Source: a bacterium
GTDB lineage: Bacteria; Coprothermobacterota; Coprothermobacteria; Coprothermobacterales; JAADFF01
Assembly (NCBI GenBank): GCA_027063755.1
Contig: JAMORD010000093.1
Span: 1 to 35,932, forward strand
Length of the DNA: 35,932 bases
Direction: 5' to 3'
Shown here: in pieces, positions 16,647 through 26,066 of the stretch
Position numbering within the stretch: position 1 is the first letter of the stretch
Layout of the letters: every line of letters starts with the position of its first letter
Program-made: the position numbers and the translations under genes
Notes under the pieces: model-generated
Seen by the model: only the letters and a program-made list of their open reading frames with translations
Database searches by the model: none
Told to the model about the DNA's origin: nothing

Positions 16647-16674
16647 TTGCATATTATTGCATATTTAGTATAAT
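16647..16674 (+). promoter_or_regulatory. oppA-like promoter with 10-bp tandem repeat
   Basis: TTGCATATTA TTGCATATTT A GTATAAT; TTGCAT-16 nt-TATAAT. Confidence 0.65.
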
Positions 16675-16712
16675 ACTTTATGTGAAAAAAACTTCCGAAA
16701 GGGGGAGTAGCG

Positions 16713-18395
16713 GTGAAAAAATTTAGAGTGTTTCTTACCTTGCTTCTAGTCTTCGGACTTATCTTTGGTATGTTTGTTGGTTGCGGAGAGCAGAAGCAGG
16801 AACAGGGTCAAGGACAGGAACAGGGACAAGGTCAAGAGCAGACCGAGATGGTGCTAAGGTACAACCTTGGTACGGAGCCCGAGACCCTTGATCCAGCAAA
16901 GGCAACAGGTGTACCTGAGATGACCGTTATGCTTCACACATTTGATGGTCTTACCCGTCTTGACAAAGATGGTAAGCCACAGCCAGCCGTTGCAGAAAGC
17001 TGGGAAGTTAAGAATGATGGTAAGCTTTACATTTTCCACCTAAGAAAAGATGTTAAGTGGTCTGATGGTCAACCCGTGACGGCTCATGACTTTGAGTTTG
17101 CATGGAAGAGAGCTCTTTCTCCAGAGATTGCATCTGAGTATGCTTATCAACTCTATTACATTAAAAATGGTGAAAAGTATAATACCGGTGAAATCACCGA
17201 CCCCAATGAGGTTGGTGTAAAGGCCATTGATGACTACACATTACAGGTAGAACTTGAGCAGCCTGCCCCATATTTCCTTTCTCTGGTGGCATTCCCGACA
17301 CTGTATCCGCTACCAGAACATGTTCTTAAGGCAAATCCAGATTGGCCTAAGGGCATTGATAAAGATCCCAATCTTTATGTAACCAATGGTCCATTTGTTC
17401 TTGCCGAATGGAGCCACCACGATAAGCTCGTTTTGAAGAAAAACCCCAATTACTTTGACAAGGATAAGGTTAAACTGGACAAGCTGGTTTTCTACATGGT
17501 TGAAGATGCCAACACTGCTGTTCAGATGTTTGAGAATGAAGAAGTTGATATGATTGACAACATTCCAACAGCTCAGATTGACCAGTGGAAGGGTAAACCT
17601 GAATTCCACATTGACCCCATTTTGGGTACATACTACATTCTTGTCAATGTCGGCTCCGATAAGACCATGGGTGGAGAGAAGAATCCTCTTCAGGATGTTA
17701 GGGTAAGAAAGGCCATTGCCATGGCTATTAATAGGTCTGTTATTACTGATAAGATTCTTAAGGCTGGTCAGCAGCCCGCCTATGCATTTGTTCCACCGGG
17801 TATTCCTGATGCAGAACCTGGCAAAGATTTTAGACAGGTTGGTGGAAACTACTTCTCTGAGGATTTACAGAAGGCCAAAGAGCTTCTTGCCGAGGCCGGT
17901 TATCCTGATGGAAAAGGTTTCCCCAAACTGATATATCTTTACAACACATCTGAGGGGCATAAGAAGATAGGAGAGGCTATTCAGAGCATGCTTAAAGAGA
18001 ATCTTGGTATTGAGATGGAACTCCAGAATCAGGAGTGGAAAGTCTATCTTCAGAGCCGTAATGAGGGACAGTTTGACCTTGCTCGTGCAGGTTGGCTTGG
18101 TGACTATGTTGACCCAATGACATTCCTTGATATGTTTGTCTCTACCAGTGGAAACAATGATACAGGTTGGGCTAATCCCCAGTACGACGACCTTATTGAA
18201 AAGGCCAAATATGAGACAGACAATGCAAAGAGAGTTCAGTATATGCACGAGGCTGAGGATATTCTCATGCAGGATATGCCTATTATTCCTCTGTACTTCT
18301 ACACCAATCCAAGACTTGTTAAGACCTATGTAAAGAATTATGCTGCTATTTCTCTTGGTTGGGTAGACTTCAAAGAAGCCTATATTCAGAAATAG
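16713..18395 (+). CDS. oppA: Peptide ABC transporter substrate-binding lipoprotein (SBP family 5, OppA/DppE-like)
   Basis: Lipobox LIFGMFVGC; LRYNLGTEPETLDPAKATGVPE, WSDGQPVTAHDFEFAWKRAL, KAIAMAINRSVI motifs; followed by oppBCDF-type genes. Confidence 0.95.
   Translation: MKKFRVFLTLLLVFGLIFGMFVGCGEQKQEQGQGQEQGQGQEQTEMVLRYNLGTEPETLDPAKATGVPEMTVMLHTFDGLTRLDKDGKPQPAVAESWEVKNDGKLYIFHLRKDVKWSDGQPVTAHDFEFAWKRALSPEIASEYAYQLYYIKNGEKYNTGEITDPNEVGVKAIDDYTLQVELEQPAPYFLSLVAFPTLYPLPEHVLKANPDWPKGIDKDPNLYVTNGPFVLAEWSHHDKLVLKKNPNYFDKDKVKLDKLVFYMVEDANTAVQMFENEEVDMIDNIPTAQIDQWKGKPEFHIDPILGTYYILVNVGSDKTMGGEKNPLQDVRVRKAIAMAINRSVITDKILKAGQQPAYAFVPPGIPDAEPGKDFRQVGGNYFSEDLQKAKELLAEAGYPDGKGFPKLIYLYNTSEGHKKIGEAIQSMLKENLGIEMELQNQEWKVYLQSRNEGQFDLARAGWLGDYVDPMTFLDMFVSTSGNNDTGWANPQYDDLIEKAKYETDNAKRVQYMHEAEDILMQDMPIIPLYFYTNPRLVKTYVKNYAAISLGWVDFKEAYIQK
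16797..16841 (+). repeat. Short in-frame tandem repeat encoding the EQGQGQ linker
   Basis: CAGGAACAGGGTCAAGGA / CAGGAACAGGGACAAGGT (16 of 18 identical) plus partial CAAGAGCAG. Confidence 0.85.
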
Positions 18396-18417
18396 AACTT
18401 GGATATGCGACTTTGCA

Positions 18418-18445
18418 GGGGGGACGCATTGTCCCCCCGCTTTTT
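18418..18445 (+). terminator. Intra-operon terminator/attenuator between oppA and oppB
   Basis: GGGGGGAC-GCATT-GTCCCCCC-GCTTTTT. Confidence 0.85.
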
Positions 18446-18463
18446 ATAGAGGAGGTGTAGCAA

Positions 18464-19381
18464 GTGGGGAGGTTTATTGTTCGGCGACTGGCCCTTATGG
18501 TGATAGCGCTATGGGTTGTTGTTACTGTGACATTTTTTCTGGCACATATGATTCCCGGTGGTCCTTTTGACAGGGAGAAGCCTGTGCCGGAGGCAATAAA
18601 GAAAAACTTGGAAGAAAAGTATCATCTTAATGAGCCTATGTGGAAACAATATTTACTTTACCTCAATGATATTATTCATGGTGACTTAGGACCTTCTTTT
18701 AAGTATCCTGATAGAACAGTTAATGATATTATAAAAGAAAGTTTTCCTGTTTCCGCTCAGCTTGGTTTTTGGGCGGTATTAATGGCGACTTTTGTTGGTA
18801 TTTCGCTTGGGAGTGTGTCGGCCCTTCATCAAGGAGAACTGATAGACTCATTTTCTATGTTTTTTGCCATTTTGTTTATTTCTCTGCCATCATTTGTTAT
18901 TGCACCGATTTTCCAGTACATCTTTGGTGTCAAACTGCATTGGCTCCCAGTTGCAAATTGGGGATCTTGGAAACATATGATACTTCCAGCACTATCTCTT
19001 GCCCTTGGACCAACGGCAGTTATTGCCCGTCTTACAAGGGCGTCTATGCTTGAGGTACTCAGTAACGATTATGTAAAGGCAGCAAGGGCAAGAGGACTTT
19101 CAGGATTGAGGGTGCTTATCGTGTATGCTCTTAAGAATGCTCTTATTCCTGTTGTTACCTATCTATTTCCACTGATTGCGGCTATTTTTACAGGTAGTTT
19201 TGTTGTAGAAAAGATTTTTAATATACCCGGTTTAGGTAGATACTATGTTACTTCTATTTACAATCGTGACTATACCGTCATACTTGGTGTTACTGTTTTC
19301 TATGCGGCTTTTCTTATTCTCATGAACCTTCTTGCAGATATTACTTACGCCCTGCTTGATCCCCGTATCAGGTATGAGTGA
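18464..19381 (+). CDS. oppB: Peptide ABC transporter permease (OppB/DppB-like)
   Basis: FIVRRLALMVIALWVVVTVTFFLAHMIPGGPF; EAA motif region YVKAARARGLSGLRVLIVYALKNALIPVVT. Confidence 0.95.
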   Translation: MGRFIVRRLALMVIALWVVVTVTFFLAHMIPGGPFDREKPVPEAIKKNLEEKYHLNEPMWKQYLLYLNDIIHGDLGPSFKYPDRTVNDIIKESFPVSAQLGFWAVLMATFVGISLGSVSALHQGELIDSFSMFFAILFISLPSFVIAPIFQYIFGVKLHWLPVANWGSWKHMILPALSLALGPTAVIARLTRASMLEVLSNDYVKAARARGLSGLRVLIVYALKNALIPVVTYLFPLIAAIFTGSFVVEKIFNIPGLGRYYVTSIYNRDYTVILGVTVFYAAFLILMNLLADITYALLDPRIRYE

Positions 19382-19391
19382 GGTGGTAAAG

Positions 19392-20333
19392 GTGAGTATG
19401 GATATAAAAATTGAAGAGCTAAAAGATAAAAGTTTGTGGGAACCAATACCTGAAGAAGAGAAAATGGGAGCCGAAGAATTGACGGCACCTCAGGTTACAT
19501 TCTGGGGTGATGTATGGAGACGTTTTAGAAAAAATCGCTTGGCTGTGTTGGGGCTTGTGCTTCTTGTCATAATACTGCTATTTGCCCTGGTTGGTCCACT
19601 TGTTTCTCCATATCCCTACGATAAGCAAGATTACGATGCCATATTACAAGCCCCTAATCTTGCACATCCATTTGGCACAGACTATGTGGGTAGAGATCTA
19701 TTTACCCGTGTTATGTACGGAGCCCGTATATCGCTGGCTGTCGGTTTTCTTGCGGCTATGGTTCAGCTTGTTATAGGTGTGCTATATGGTGGTATATCAG
19801 GTTTTATGGGGGGCAAAGTAGATGAGATAATGATGCGTATCGTAGATATTATGTATGCTATACCGATACTCCTTATTGTGATTCTCTTGATGGTTGTTCT
19901 TGGTCCGGGTCTTGTCAATATTTTCTTGGCTTTGGGGTTTTTCTATTGGCTCGGTATGGCACGAATTGTACGAAGCCAGATATTGACATTGAAGGAAGAG
20001 GAATTTGTGCTTGCTGCACGAGTGCTTGGTGCAAGCACAAAGAGGTTGCTGCTGAGACACCTTATACCCAATGCTATGGGGCCTGTTATTGTTACTGTCA
20101 CACTGAATATACCCAATGCTATTTTTACCGAGGCGTTTCTTAGTTATATTGGTCTTGGTGTTTCTGCTCCAATGGCCTCACTGGGTAGCTTGGCATCTGA
20201 TGGTGTTGAGTACATTCGTACTGCTCCCTGGCTGATGCTGTTTCCTGCTCTGGCAATTGCCCTTATAGCCCTTGCATTTAACTTTGTTGGCGATGGTCTA
20301 AGAGATTCTCTTGACCCAAGACTGAGGAGGTGA
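19392..20333 (+). CDS. oppC: Peptide ABC transporter permease (OppC/DppC-like)
   Basis: FGTDYVGRDLFTRVMYGARISLAVG; EFVLAARVLGASTKRLLLRHLIPNAMGPVIV. ORF track starts at 19332; a start at 19392/19398 after GAGGTGGT is more likely. Confidence 0.95.
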   Translation: MSMDIKIEELKDKSLWEPIPEEEKMGAEELTAPQVTFWGDVWRRFRKNRLAVLGLVLLVIILLFALVGPLVSPYPYDKQDYDAILQAPNLAHPFGTDYVGRDLFTRVMYGARISLAVGFLAAMVQLVIGVLYGGISGFMGGKVDEIMMRIVDIMYAIPILLIVILLMVVLGPGLVNIFLALGFFYWLGMARIVRSQILTLKEEEFVLAARVLGASTKRLLLRHLIPNAMGPVIVTVTLNIPNAIFTEAFLSYIGLGVSAPMASLGSLASDGVEYIRTAPWLMLFPALAIALIALAFNFVGDGLRDSLDPRLRR

Positions 20334-20338
20334 CAAAG

Positions 20339-21328
20339 GTGGCACTACTGGAAGTAAGAAATCTTCAAACATATTTTTTTACATATGCCGGTGTAGTAAA
20401 GGCTGTAGATGGAGTATCCTTCTCTGTTGATAGGGGAGAGGTACTTGGTATTGTTGGAGAATCAGGTTCCGGTAAATCGGTCACGGCTATGTCTATTATG
20501 AGACTAGTTCAGCAACCGGGAAAGACTGTTGGTGGCGAGATTATTTTTGATGGAATAAATCTTTTGAATCTTTCTGACAGGGAAATGAATGCATATCGTG
20601 GTAAGCGTATTGCTATGGTGTTTCAAGATCCTATGACATCTTTGAATCCAACCTTGACAGTTGGCTACCACATGATGGAGCTACTCAGTAGAGATCCTAA
20701 TTTAAAGACGAAGAAGGATAAGATAGACAGAGCTATAGAACTTCTCAAGGCGGTTGGTATTTCTGAGCCAGAAAAGCGACTTTCTCAGTATCCCTATCAG
20801 TTCTCTGGTGGTATGAGGCAGAGGGTTATGATAGCATTAGCCATTGCCCTTAACCCTGATCTACTGATTATGGATGAGCCTACAACAGCTCTTGATGTGA
20901 CCGTTCAGGCCCAGATTATGGAGCTTGTTAAAGAGATACAAGAAAAGTATCATATGGCAGTTATCTTCATTACCCATGATCTTGGTGTTATTGCAGGGTT
21001 TGCCGATAGGGTTATGGTCATGTATGCCGGTAAGAAGGTAGAGGAGGGTGATGTTTATAGTATATTTGAAAATCCCCTCCATCCTTATACTCAGGCGTTA
21101 CTCTCTGCTGTTCCTAAACTGGATATGGACCGCAGTCAGAGACTGTATGCTATTCCCGGTAGTCCACCTAATATGATCGCTCCACCTCCCGGCTGTAGGT
21201 TCCATCCCAGGTGTCCTTACGCTATGCGTATTTGTGCAAAGAAAATACCCATCGCTGCCGGTACAGATAATAGAGAAGTATACTGTTGGAAAGTTTTTAA
21301 GGAGATGGGAGTGGTGGAAGGTGTCTAA
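20339..21328 (+). CDS. oppD: Peptide ABC transporter ATP-binding protein (OppD/DppD-like)
   Basis: Walker A GESGSGKSVT, signature FSGGMRQRVMIA, LLIMDEPTTALDVTVQAQIM, C-terminal PGCRFHPRCPYAMRIC. Confidence 0.95.
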   Translation: MALLEVRNLQTYFFTYAGVVKAVDGVSFSVDRGEVLGIVGESGSGKSVTAMSIMRLVQQPGKTVGGEIIFDGINLLNLSDREMNAYRGKRIAMVFQDPMTSLNPTLTVGYHMMELLSRDPNLKTKKDKIDRAIELLKAVGISEPEKRLSQYPYQFSGGMRQRVMIALAIALNPDLLIMDEPTTALDVTVQAQIMELVKEIQEKYHMAVIFITHDLGVIAGFADRVMVMYAGKKVEEGDVYSIFENPLHPYTQALLSAVPKLDMDRSQRLYAIPGSPPNMIAPPPGCRFHPRCPYAMRICAKKIPIAAGTDNREVYCWKVFKEMGVVEGV

Positions 21329-22301
21329 AAATCTCATATTGAAGGTAGAAAATCTCAAGACATGGTTTCCTGTAACAGGTGGTTTTCCTAAAAGGGTTAT
21401 TGGGTATGTCAAAGCGGTGGATGGTGTTTCCTTTGAAGTATATGAGGGAGAGACACTTGGTATTGTTGGTGAGTCTGGATGTGGAAAGACAACGCTGGGA
21501 AGAACAATAGTAAGGCTTTATAAACCTACTGACGGCAAGATTTGGTTCAAAGGTGAGGAACTCACTCATCTTAGTGATAAAGAACTTCTTCCCTATCGTA
21601 GGAAAATACAGATGGTATTTCAAGACCCATATGCATCACTTAACCCCCGTATGACCGTTGCTGAAATCATAGGTGAGGCATTGGACATTCACAAACTGTA
21701 TAAAACCAGAGAAGAAAGGCAAGAACGCATATATCAGCTTCTTGAAACCGTTGGATTGGTTAGAGAGCATGCTAACCGTTTTCCCCATGAATTTTCAGGG
21801 GGACAAAGACAGCGTATAGGTATTGCAAGGGCACTGGCTGTTCAGCCTGAGCTCATTGTGCTTGATGAGCCTATTTCTGCCCTTGATGTATCTATTCAAG
21901 CCCAGGTTGTTAATGTGCTTATTGATTTACAGGAAAAATATGACCTGACATACCTGTTTATTGCCCATGATTTGTCAATGGTTAGATACATATCGGATAG
22001 GGTTATTGTTATGTACCTTGGAAATGTTGTAGAAGAGGCTCCATCTTCTGAGCTCTTTAAAAAGCCACTTCATCCATACACAGAGGCACTCCTCTCTGCT
22101 GTGCCTATACCTGATCCCAAGCTTGCAAGACAGAGAAAGAGAATTATACTCCAAGGTGAAGTACCAAGTCCACTAAATCCACCTCCTGGTTGTCCGTTTT
22201 CTACAAGATGTCCATATGCAAAGGATATATGCTTCAAGGAAAAACCACCACTCAAGGATGTGGGAGGGCGCAAAGTGGCTTGTCATTTTCCTCTTGAATG
22301 A
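21321..22301 (+). CDS. oppF: Peptide ABC transporter ATP-binding protein (OppF/DppF-like)
   Basis: GESGCGKTTLGRTIVRL, FSGGQRQRIGIARAL, LIVLDEPISALDVSIQAQVVN, PPPGCPFSTRCPYAKDIC. GTG start at 21321. Confidence 0.95.
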   Translation: MSKNLILKVENLKTWFPVTGGFPKRVIGYVKAVDGVSFEVYEGETLGIVGESGCGKTTLGRTIVRLYKPTDGKIWFKGEELTHLSDKELLPYRRKIQMVFQDPYASLNPRMTVAEIIGEALDIHKLYKTREERQERIYQLLETVGLVREHANRFPHEFSGGQRQRIGIARALAVQPELIVLDEPISALDVSIQAQVVNVLIDLQEKYDLTYLFIAHDLSMVRYISDRVIVMYLGNVVEEAPSSELFKKPLHPYTEALLSAVPIPDPKLARQRKRIILQGEVPSPLNPPPGCPFSTRCPYAKDICFKEKPPLKDVGGRKVACHFPLE

Positions 22302-22322
22302 GGATCGCTTTTGTGTTATAAT
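22294..22322 (+). promoter_or_regulatory. Promoter of the tRNA-Gln/tRNA-Val operon
   Basis: TTGAAT (22294-22299), 17-nt spacer, TATAAT (22317-22322); overlaps the oppF stop codon. Confidence 0.8.
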
Positions 22323-22347
22323 ACTTATCGCATTAGCGATCCTCGGT

Positions 22348-22422
22348 TGGGGGATCGTCTAAGTGGCAGGACACGGGACTTTGGATCCCGGCGTGGAGGT
22401 TCGAGTCCTCCTCCCCCAGCCA
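22348..22422 (+). tRNA. tRNA-Gln (anticodon TTG), CCA encoded
   Basis: TGGGGGA/TCCCCCA acceptor, anticodon loop CTTTGGA, T-arm GGAGGTTCGAGTCCTCC. Confidence 0.96.
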
Positions 22423-22439
22423 CGGGAGAGGAGATAGAT

Positions 22440-22514
22440 GGGCGGTTAGCTCAGCGGGAGAGCGCCTGCCTTACAAGCAGGAGGTCGTAGGTTCGAAACC
22501 TACACCGCCCACCA
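22440..22514 (+). tRNA. tRNA-Val (anticodon TAC), CCA encoded
   Basis: GGGCGGT/ACCGCCC acceptor, anticodon loop CTTACAA, T-arm GTAGGTTCGAAACCTAC. Confidence 0.97.
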
Positions 22515-22517
22515 TGA

Positions 22518-22548
22518 AGAGGGGGACATATAGTCCCCCTTCTTTTTA
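22518..22548 (+). terminator. Terminator after the tRNA operon
   Basis: AGGGGGAC-ATATA-GTCCCCCT-TCTTTTT. Confidence 0.85.
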
Positions 22549-22551
22549 TGG

Positions 22552-23880
22552 CTATATTCTGCAGTATTTGGCAATTTCCCAATCATGCACAATTATGTTG
22601 TATTCTCTCCATTCGGCCCATTTGATAGTTGTAAACATATTGTATACATGTTCTCCCAATGTTTCCTTAATAACATCGTCTTTTTCAAGTTCCAGTAGTG
22701 CTTCTTCCAGTGTTGCTGGTAAAGGAATAATTCCAAGCTCTTTCATTTCTTCTTCGCTAAGGTCGTATGTGTTAACCTTGTTTACAGGGTTTGGAGGGGT
22801 TATATTGTTTTCTATACCATCAAGACCTGCAGCTAAGATGACGGCAAATGCAAGATATGGATTAGCAGATGGATCTGGGTTTCTTAGCTCAATACGAGTT
22901 CCCTCTCCTCTCGCTGCAGGTACCCTTATGAGGGCAGAGCGATTGTTTGTAGCCCAGCATGCATTTGTTGGTGCTTCATAGTGAGGTACAAGTCTTTTAT
23001 AAGAGTTTACTGTAGGATTGGTAATAGCCGTTAGTGCTCTGATGTGTTTCAGTATGCCTCCAATAAAATAGAGCATGGTTTGACTGATGCCACCGTATAT
23101 ACCTCCTTCTTCATAGAAGGCATTTTGTTCTCCTTTAAATAGCGACATGTGTACATGCATACCAGAGCCGTTGACACCGAAAATGGGTTTAGGCATAAAG
23201 TTTGCAACAAGTCCGTTTGCAATAGCAATGGTTTTGGCAACAAGTTTTAATGTAACAACATTGTCAGCAACAGATAGGGCAGGTCCATATCTGAAATCTA
23301 TTTCGTGTTGCGATGGTGCAACCTCGTGATGGGCTGTTTCAATGTTAAACCCCATTTCTTTAAGGGCTATAACAATATCTTGTCTGACCCTTTCTCCTTT
23401 GTCTACAGGGAGAAGGTCAAAGTATCCGCCTGTGTCTATGATTTCTGTTGTGGGTTCATCCTTTTTTTCTCTGAAGATAAAAAATTCCATCTCGGGGCCA
23501 ACTTTAAAGTCGGTGAATCCCATGGCTCGGGCTTTTTGAAGAGTTTTTCTTAGCACATATCTTGGGTCTCCTTTGAAAGGTTCACCGCTTGGGGTGTATA
23601 CATCACATATAAAGCGGGCGGTATGCCGGTTTTCTTCAAATGTCCATGGTAATATGGTGAAGGTGTCCAGATCGGGTTTTAAAATCAGGTCGGATTCCTC
23701 AATGCCAACAAAACCGTCAACAGAGGAACCGTCAAAAAATGCACCATTTTTTAGTACTCCTTCTAACTCTTCTGCAGGAATTTCTACATTTTTAGGAATA
23801 CCTGCCAGATCGGTGAACATAAGTCTAATGAAAGAGATATTTTTCTTCTTTACAATATCAAGAACTTCTTCTTTTGTCAT
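22552..23880 (-). CDS. glnA: Glutamine synthetase, type I
   Basis: FMPKPIFGVNGSGMHVHMSLFKG, GPEMEFFIF, NPTVNSYKRLVPHYEAPTNACWATNNRSALIRVPAARGEGTRIELRNPDPSANPYLA. Confidence 0.97.
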   Translation of the reverse strand: MTKEEVLDIVKKKNISFIRLMFTDLAGIPKNVEIPAEELEGVLKNGAFFDGSSVDGFVGIEESDLILKPDLDTFTILPWTFEENRHTARFICDVYTPSGEPFKGDPRYVLRKTLQKARAMGFTDFKVGPEMEFFIFREKKDEPTTEIIDTGGYFDLLPVDKGERVRQDIVIALKEMGFNIETAHHEVAPSQHEIDFRYGPALSVADNVVTLKLVAKTIAIANGLVANFMPKPIFGVNGSGMHVHMSLFKGEQNAFYEEGGIYGGISQTMLYFIGGILKHIRALTAITNPTVNSYKRLVPHYEAPTNACWATNNRSALIRVPAARGEGTRIELRNPDPSANPYLAFAVILAAGLDGIENNITPPNPVNKVNTYDLSEEEMKELGIIPLPATLEEALLELEKDDVIKETLGEHVYNMFTTIKWAEWREYNIIVHDWEIAKYCRI

Positions 23881-23910
23881 GAAATATCCCCCCTTGAATA
23901 AATATGAAAG

Positions 23911-23939
23911 ATTATAGCAAAAAGGTGGTGTTTATACAA
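23911..23939 (-). promoter_or_regulatory. glnA promoter
   Basis: Minus strand TTGTAT (23934-23939), 17-nt spacer, TATAAT (23911-23916). Confidence 0.75.
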
Positions 23940-23953
23940 CACAGAAATGAGGA

Positions 23954-24592
23954 TTATAGTGTGATGTCTATTCCCCCCACCAAGGGGGGATTATTAGAGG
24001 CATTGTTGGTGAAGAATATGTTGTTTGGGGTTAGGAATTTGTTGTAGGCATAAGATTTTTCACCTTGGGAGACGGAAGAATGCTTTTTCATAGCCTCACG
24101 GAATTTTTTCATCTTTTCTTCCATGAGTTTTGCACGGGCCTTGGCTTCCTTAGCAGCAGCTTCGGCGGCAACCCGTCTATCTGTTGGTGATGGGTCTGCA
24201 GGTGCCAGAGCTGCTTTCTTAACAACCTCCATTTTTTGAATAGTCTTTTCAGGGTCTTTTTCTTCAGATGTGTCTATTTTTACCTCTCCAGCTACGGCAT
24301 AGCGTTTGCCATCTGGTCCTGTTACATATTTATAGTATGGGCCACCTCTAACATACGGTCCGCCGGCTATGAGGTGGGCCATCTCATGAGCCTTTACCTT
24401 TCTATCTATCTCCCTGAGTTTTTCTACTTCTTTTCTCTCTTTTTCGTCTAACTGACCGGGAAGTTTGTGTCCTGTCCTTTGGGCAATTTGGGCAGAGACA
24501 AACATACGGTACATTTCCCATTTATCATCTGCAGATTTATCTTTTTTTCCTACTCTGCTAACCGTATGCTCATAACTAATGTCCCATGCCAT
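23954..24592 (-). CDS. Putative metalloprotease, SprA-related family
   Basis: [93 protein letters not shown]; HExxH (HEMAH). ATG at 24592 preferred over TTG 24607. Confidence 0.85.
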   Translation of the reverse strand: MAWDISYEHTVSRVGKKDKSADDKWEMYRMFVSAQIAQRTGHKLPGQLDEKERKEVEKLREIDRKVKAHEMAHLIAGGPYVRGGPYYKYVTGPDGKRYAVAGEVKIDTSEEKDPEKTIQKMEVVKKAALAPADPSPTDRRVAAEAAAKEAKARAKLMEEKMKKFREAMKKHSSVSQGEKSYAYNKFLTPNNIFFTNNASNNPPLVGGIDITL

Positions 24593-24652
24593 ATCCTCCC
24601 ACCTCAATATGTATAATCGGAATATATGAAGATTAATTGAGGAGGGATTGCA

Positions 24653-25249
24653 GTGGAGCTGAAAACGGTGCTTTTTGATTTGCCAGGGGAGATTAATACA
24701 GAGAAAACCTTGGAGCTCGCCTTTGAGTATGCTTTGAAACTGCCTTCTAAAACTGTGCTTGTTCCCTCAAGTAGGGGAATTGTAGCCAAAAAGGCGTATG
24801 AAATGAAGCCAAATGATGTTCGCATGATTGTATTCACCCACCATGTAGGCTATTTTCACGATGATGAAGATGAATTTGAACCGGGGCTTAGACAGTGGCT
24901 ACGCGATAGGGGAATAGAGGTTGTGACAATGACACATGCATTTGCCGGTATTGATAGGGGTATGAGGAAGATTTTTAAAGGGATATATCCTACGGAGATA
25001 TTTGCCCTAGCCCTGAGAACAATGGGGGAGGGTACCAAGGTTGCCGTGGAGCTTGCAGCCATGGCCGCGGATGCAGGACTTGTGACAACCAAAGATGTTG
25101 TTGTATCTCTCGGTGGAACGGCCAGGGGAGTAGATACAGCTTTGATAATTAAGCCTGCCCACACCCGTAGTATATGGACAATAAGGCCTATTCACTTTAT
25201 TTGTAGGCCTAAACTGGTTCAATTTGAGTTGGAGGTAGAAGATGGCTAA
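24653..25249 (+). CDS. Stand-alone pyruvate kinase alpha/beta (C-terminal) domain-like protein
   Basis: [36 protein letters not shown]...; similar in pattern to PK_C domain; no catalytic pyruvate kinase barrel present. Confidence 0.65.
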   Translation: MELKTVLFDLPGEINTEKTLELAFEYALKLPSKTVLVPSSRGIVAKKAYEMKPNDVRMIVFTHHVGYFHDDEDEFEPGLRQWLRDRGIEVVTMTHAFAGIDRGMRKIFKGIYPTEIFALALRTMGEGTKVAVELAAMAADAGLVTTKDVVVSLGGTARGVDTALIIKPAHTRSIWTIRPIHFICRPKLVQFELEVEDG

Positions 25250-26066
25250 GATTACACGCACAGTAAATGTCAAAGAGAATCTTGAGGAGGTTATCTCGTC
25301 TTTGAAGGAAAGATATCCTGTCAAGTCTATACCATATGGTATGCAATTTATGACAGATAAAGGGGTTGTCAGTGTTTATACCTCTGGAAAATTGGTTTAC
25401 CAAGGTGAAGAAGAAGGATTATATGAGGTTTTTAGATTAATAATGCCAGATGAAGAGAGTAGTAATATGATTTTCCCAGGGATAGGATGCGATGAGGCCG
25501 GTAAAGGGGAGTATCTTGGTCCTCTTGTTGTCTCTTGTGTTTGGGTAAGGGATGGAAAAACATACAGGAATTTACAAGGACAGGGGTTTATGGATAGTAA
25601 GCATGTTAATAAGAATCGCTTGTTTGACCTTTATGAATGGCTGAAAAAAGCTGATGAGAAATTTCTCAAAGTGTCTTATGTACTCTACACACCAAGACAA
25701 TTTGACATAGCCTATGAAAGAATGGGAAACATTGCAAGGATTTTAGACCATATGTATGTTGAGGCAATATTGAAATTGCCCTTATCTAACCGAGTTATTA
25801 TTGACCGCTATAGTAAAGGGGCTTTGATAGATAGGTTTATAAAAAATGCTATTTTGGAAGTAGGAGCAGAGAAATACTTTCATGTTGCTGCCGCCTCGGT
25901 TGTTGCTAAGGTTATCTATGAGAAATGGGTAGAACATTATGTGCCTAAAGATGTAGCTGATATACTAAGACAGAGTCATGTGTCAATCAATGAGCGAAAG
26001 AGGACACTATCTGGTATAGATATAAGTAGGTGGGTAAAAAATGCGTTTAAAACACAGATGGAGTAG
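25242..26066 (+). CDS. rnhC: Ribonuclease HIII
   Basis: N-terminal substrate-binding region, then GIGCDEAGKGEYLGPLVVSCVWV, FMDSKHVNKNRLFDL, AAASVVAKVIYEKWV. Confidence 0.93.
   Translation: MAKITRTVNVKENLEEVISSLKERYPVKSIPYGMQFMTDKGVVSVYTSGKLVYQGEEEGLYEVFRLIMPDEESSNMIFPGIGCDEAGKGEYLGPLVVSCVWVRDGKTYRNLQGQGFMDSKHVNKNRLFDLYEWLKKADEKFLKVSYVLYTPRQFDIAYERMGNIARILDHMYVEAILKLPLSNRVIIDRYSKGALIDRFIKNAILEVGAEKYFHVAAASVVAKVIYEKWVEHYVPKDVADILRQSHVSINERKRTLSGIDISRWVKNAFKTQME

Noticed and set aside
22514-22981. 155-aa plus-strand ORF
   Set aside because: Begins at the CCA end of tRNA-Val, runs through a terminator and is antisense to glnA; Ser-rich spurious frame.
24602-24643. Inverted repeat CCTCAAT...ATTGAGG between sprA-like and PK_C-like genes
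   Set aside because: Explained largely by Shine-Dalgarno-like sequences of the two divergent genes facing away from each other.
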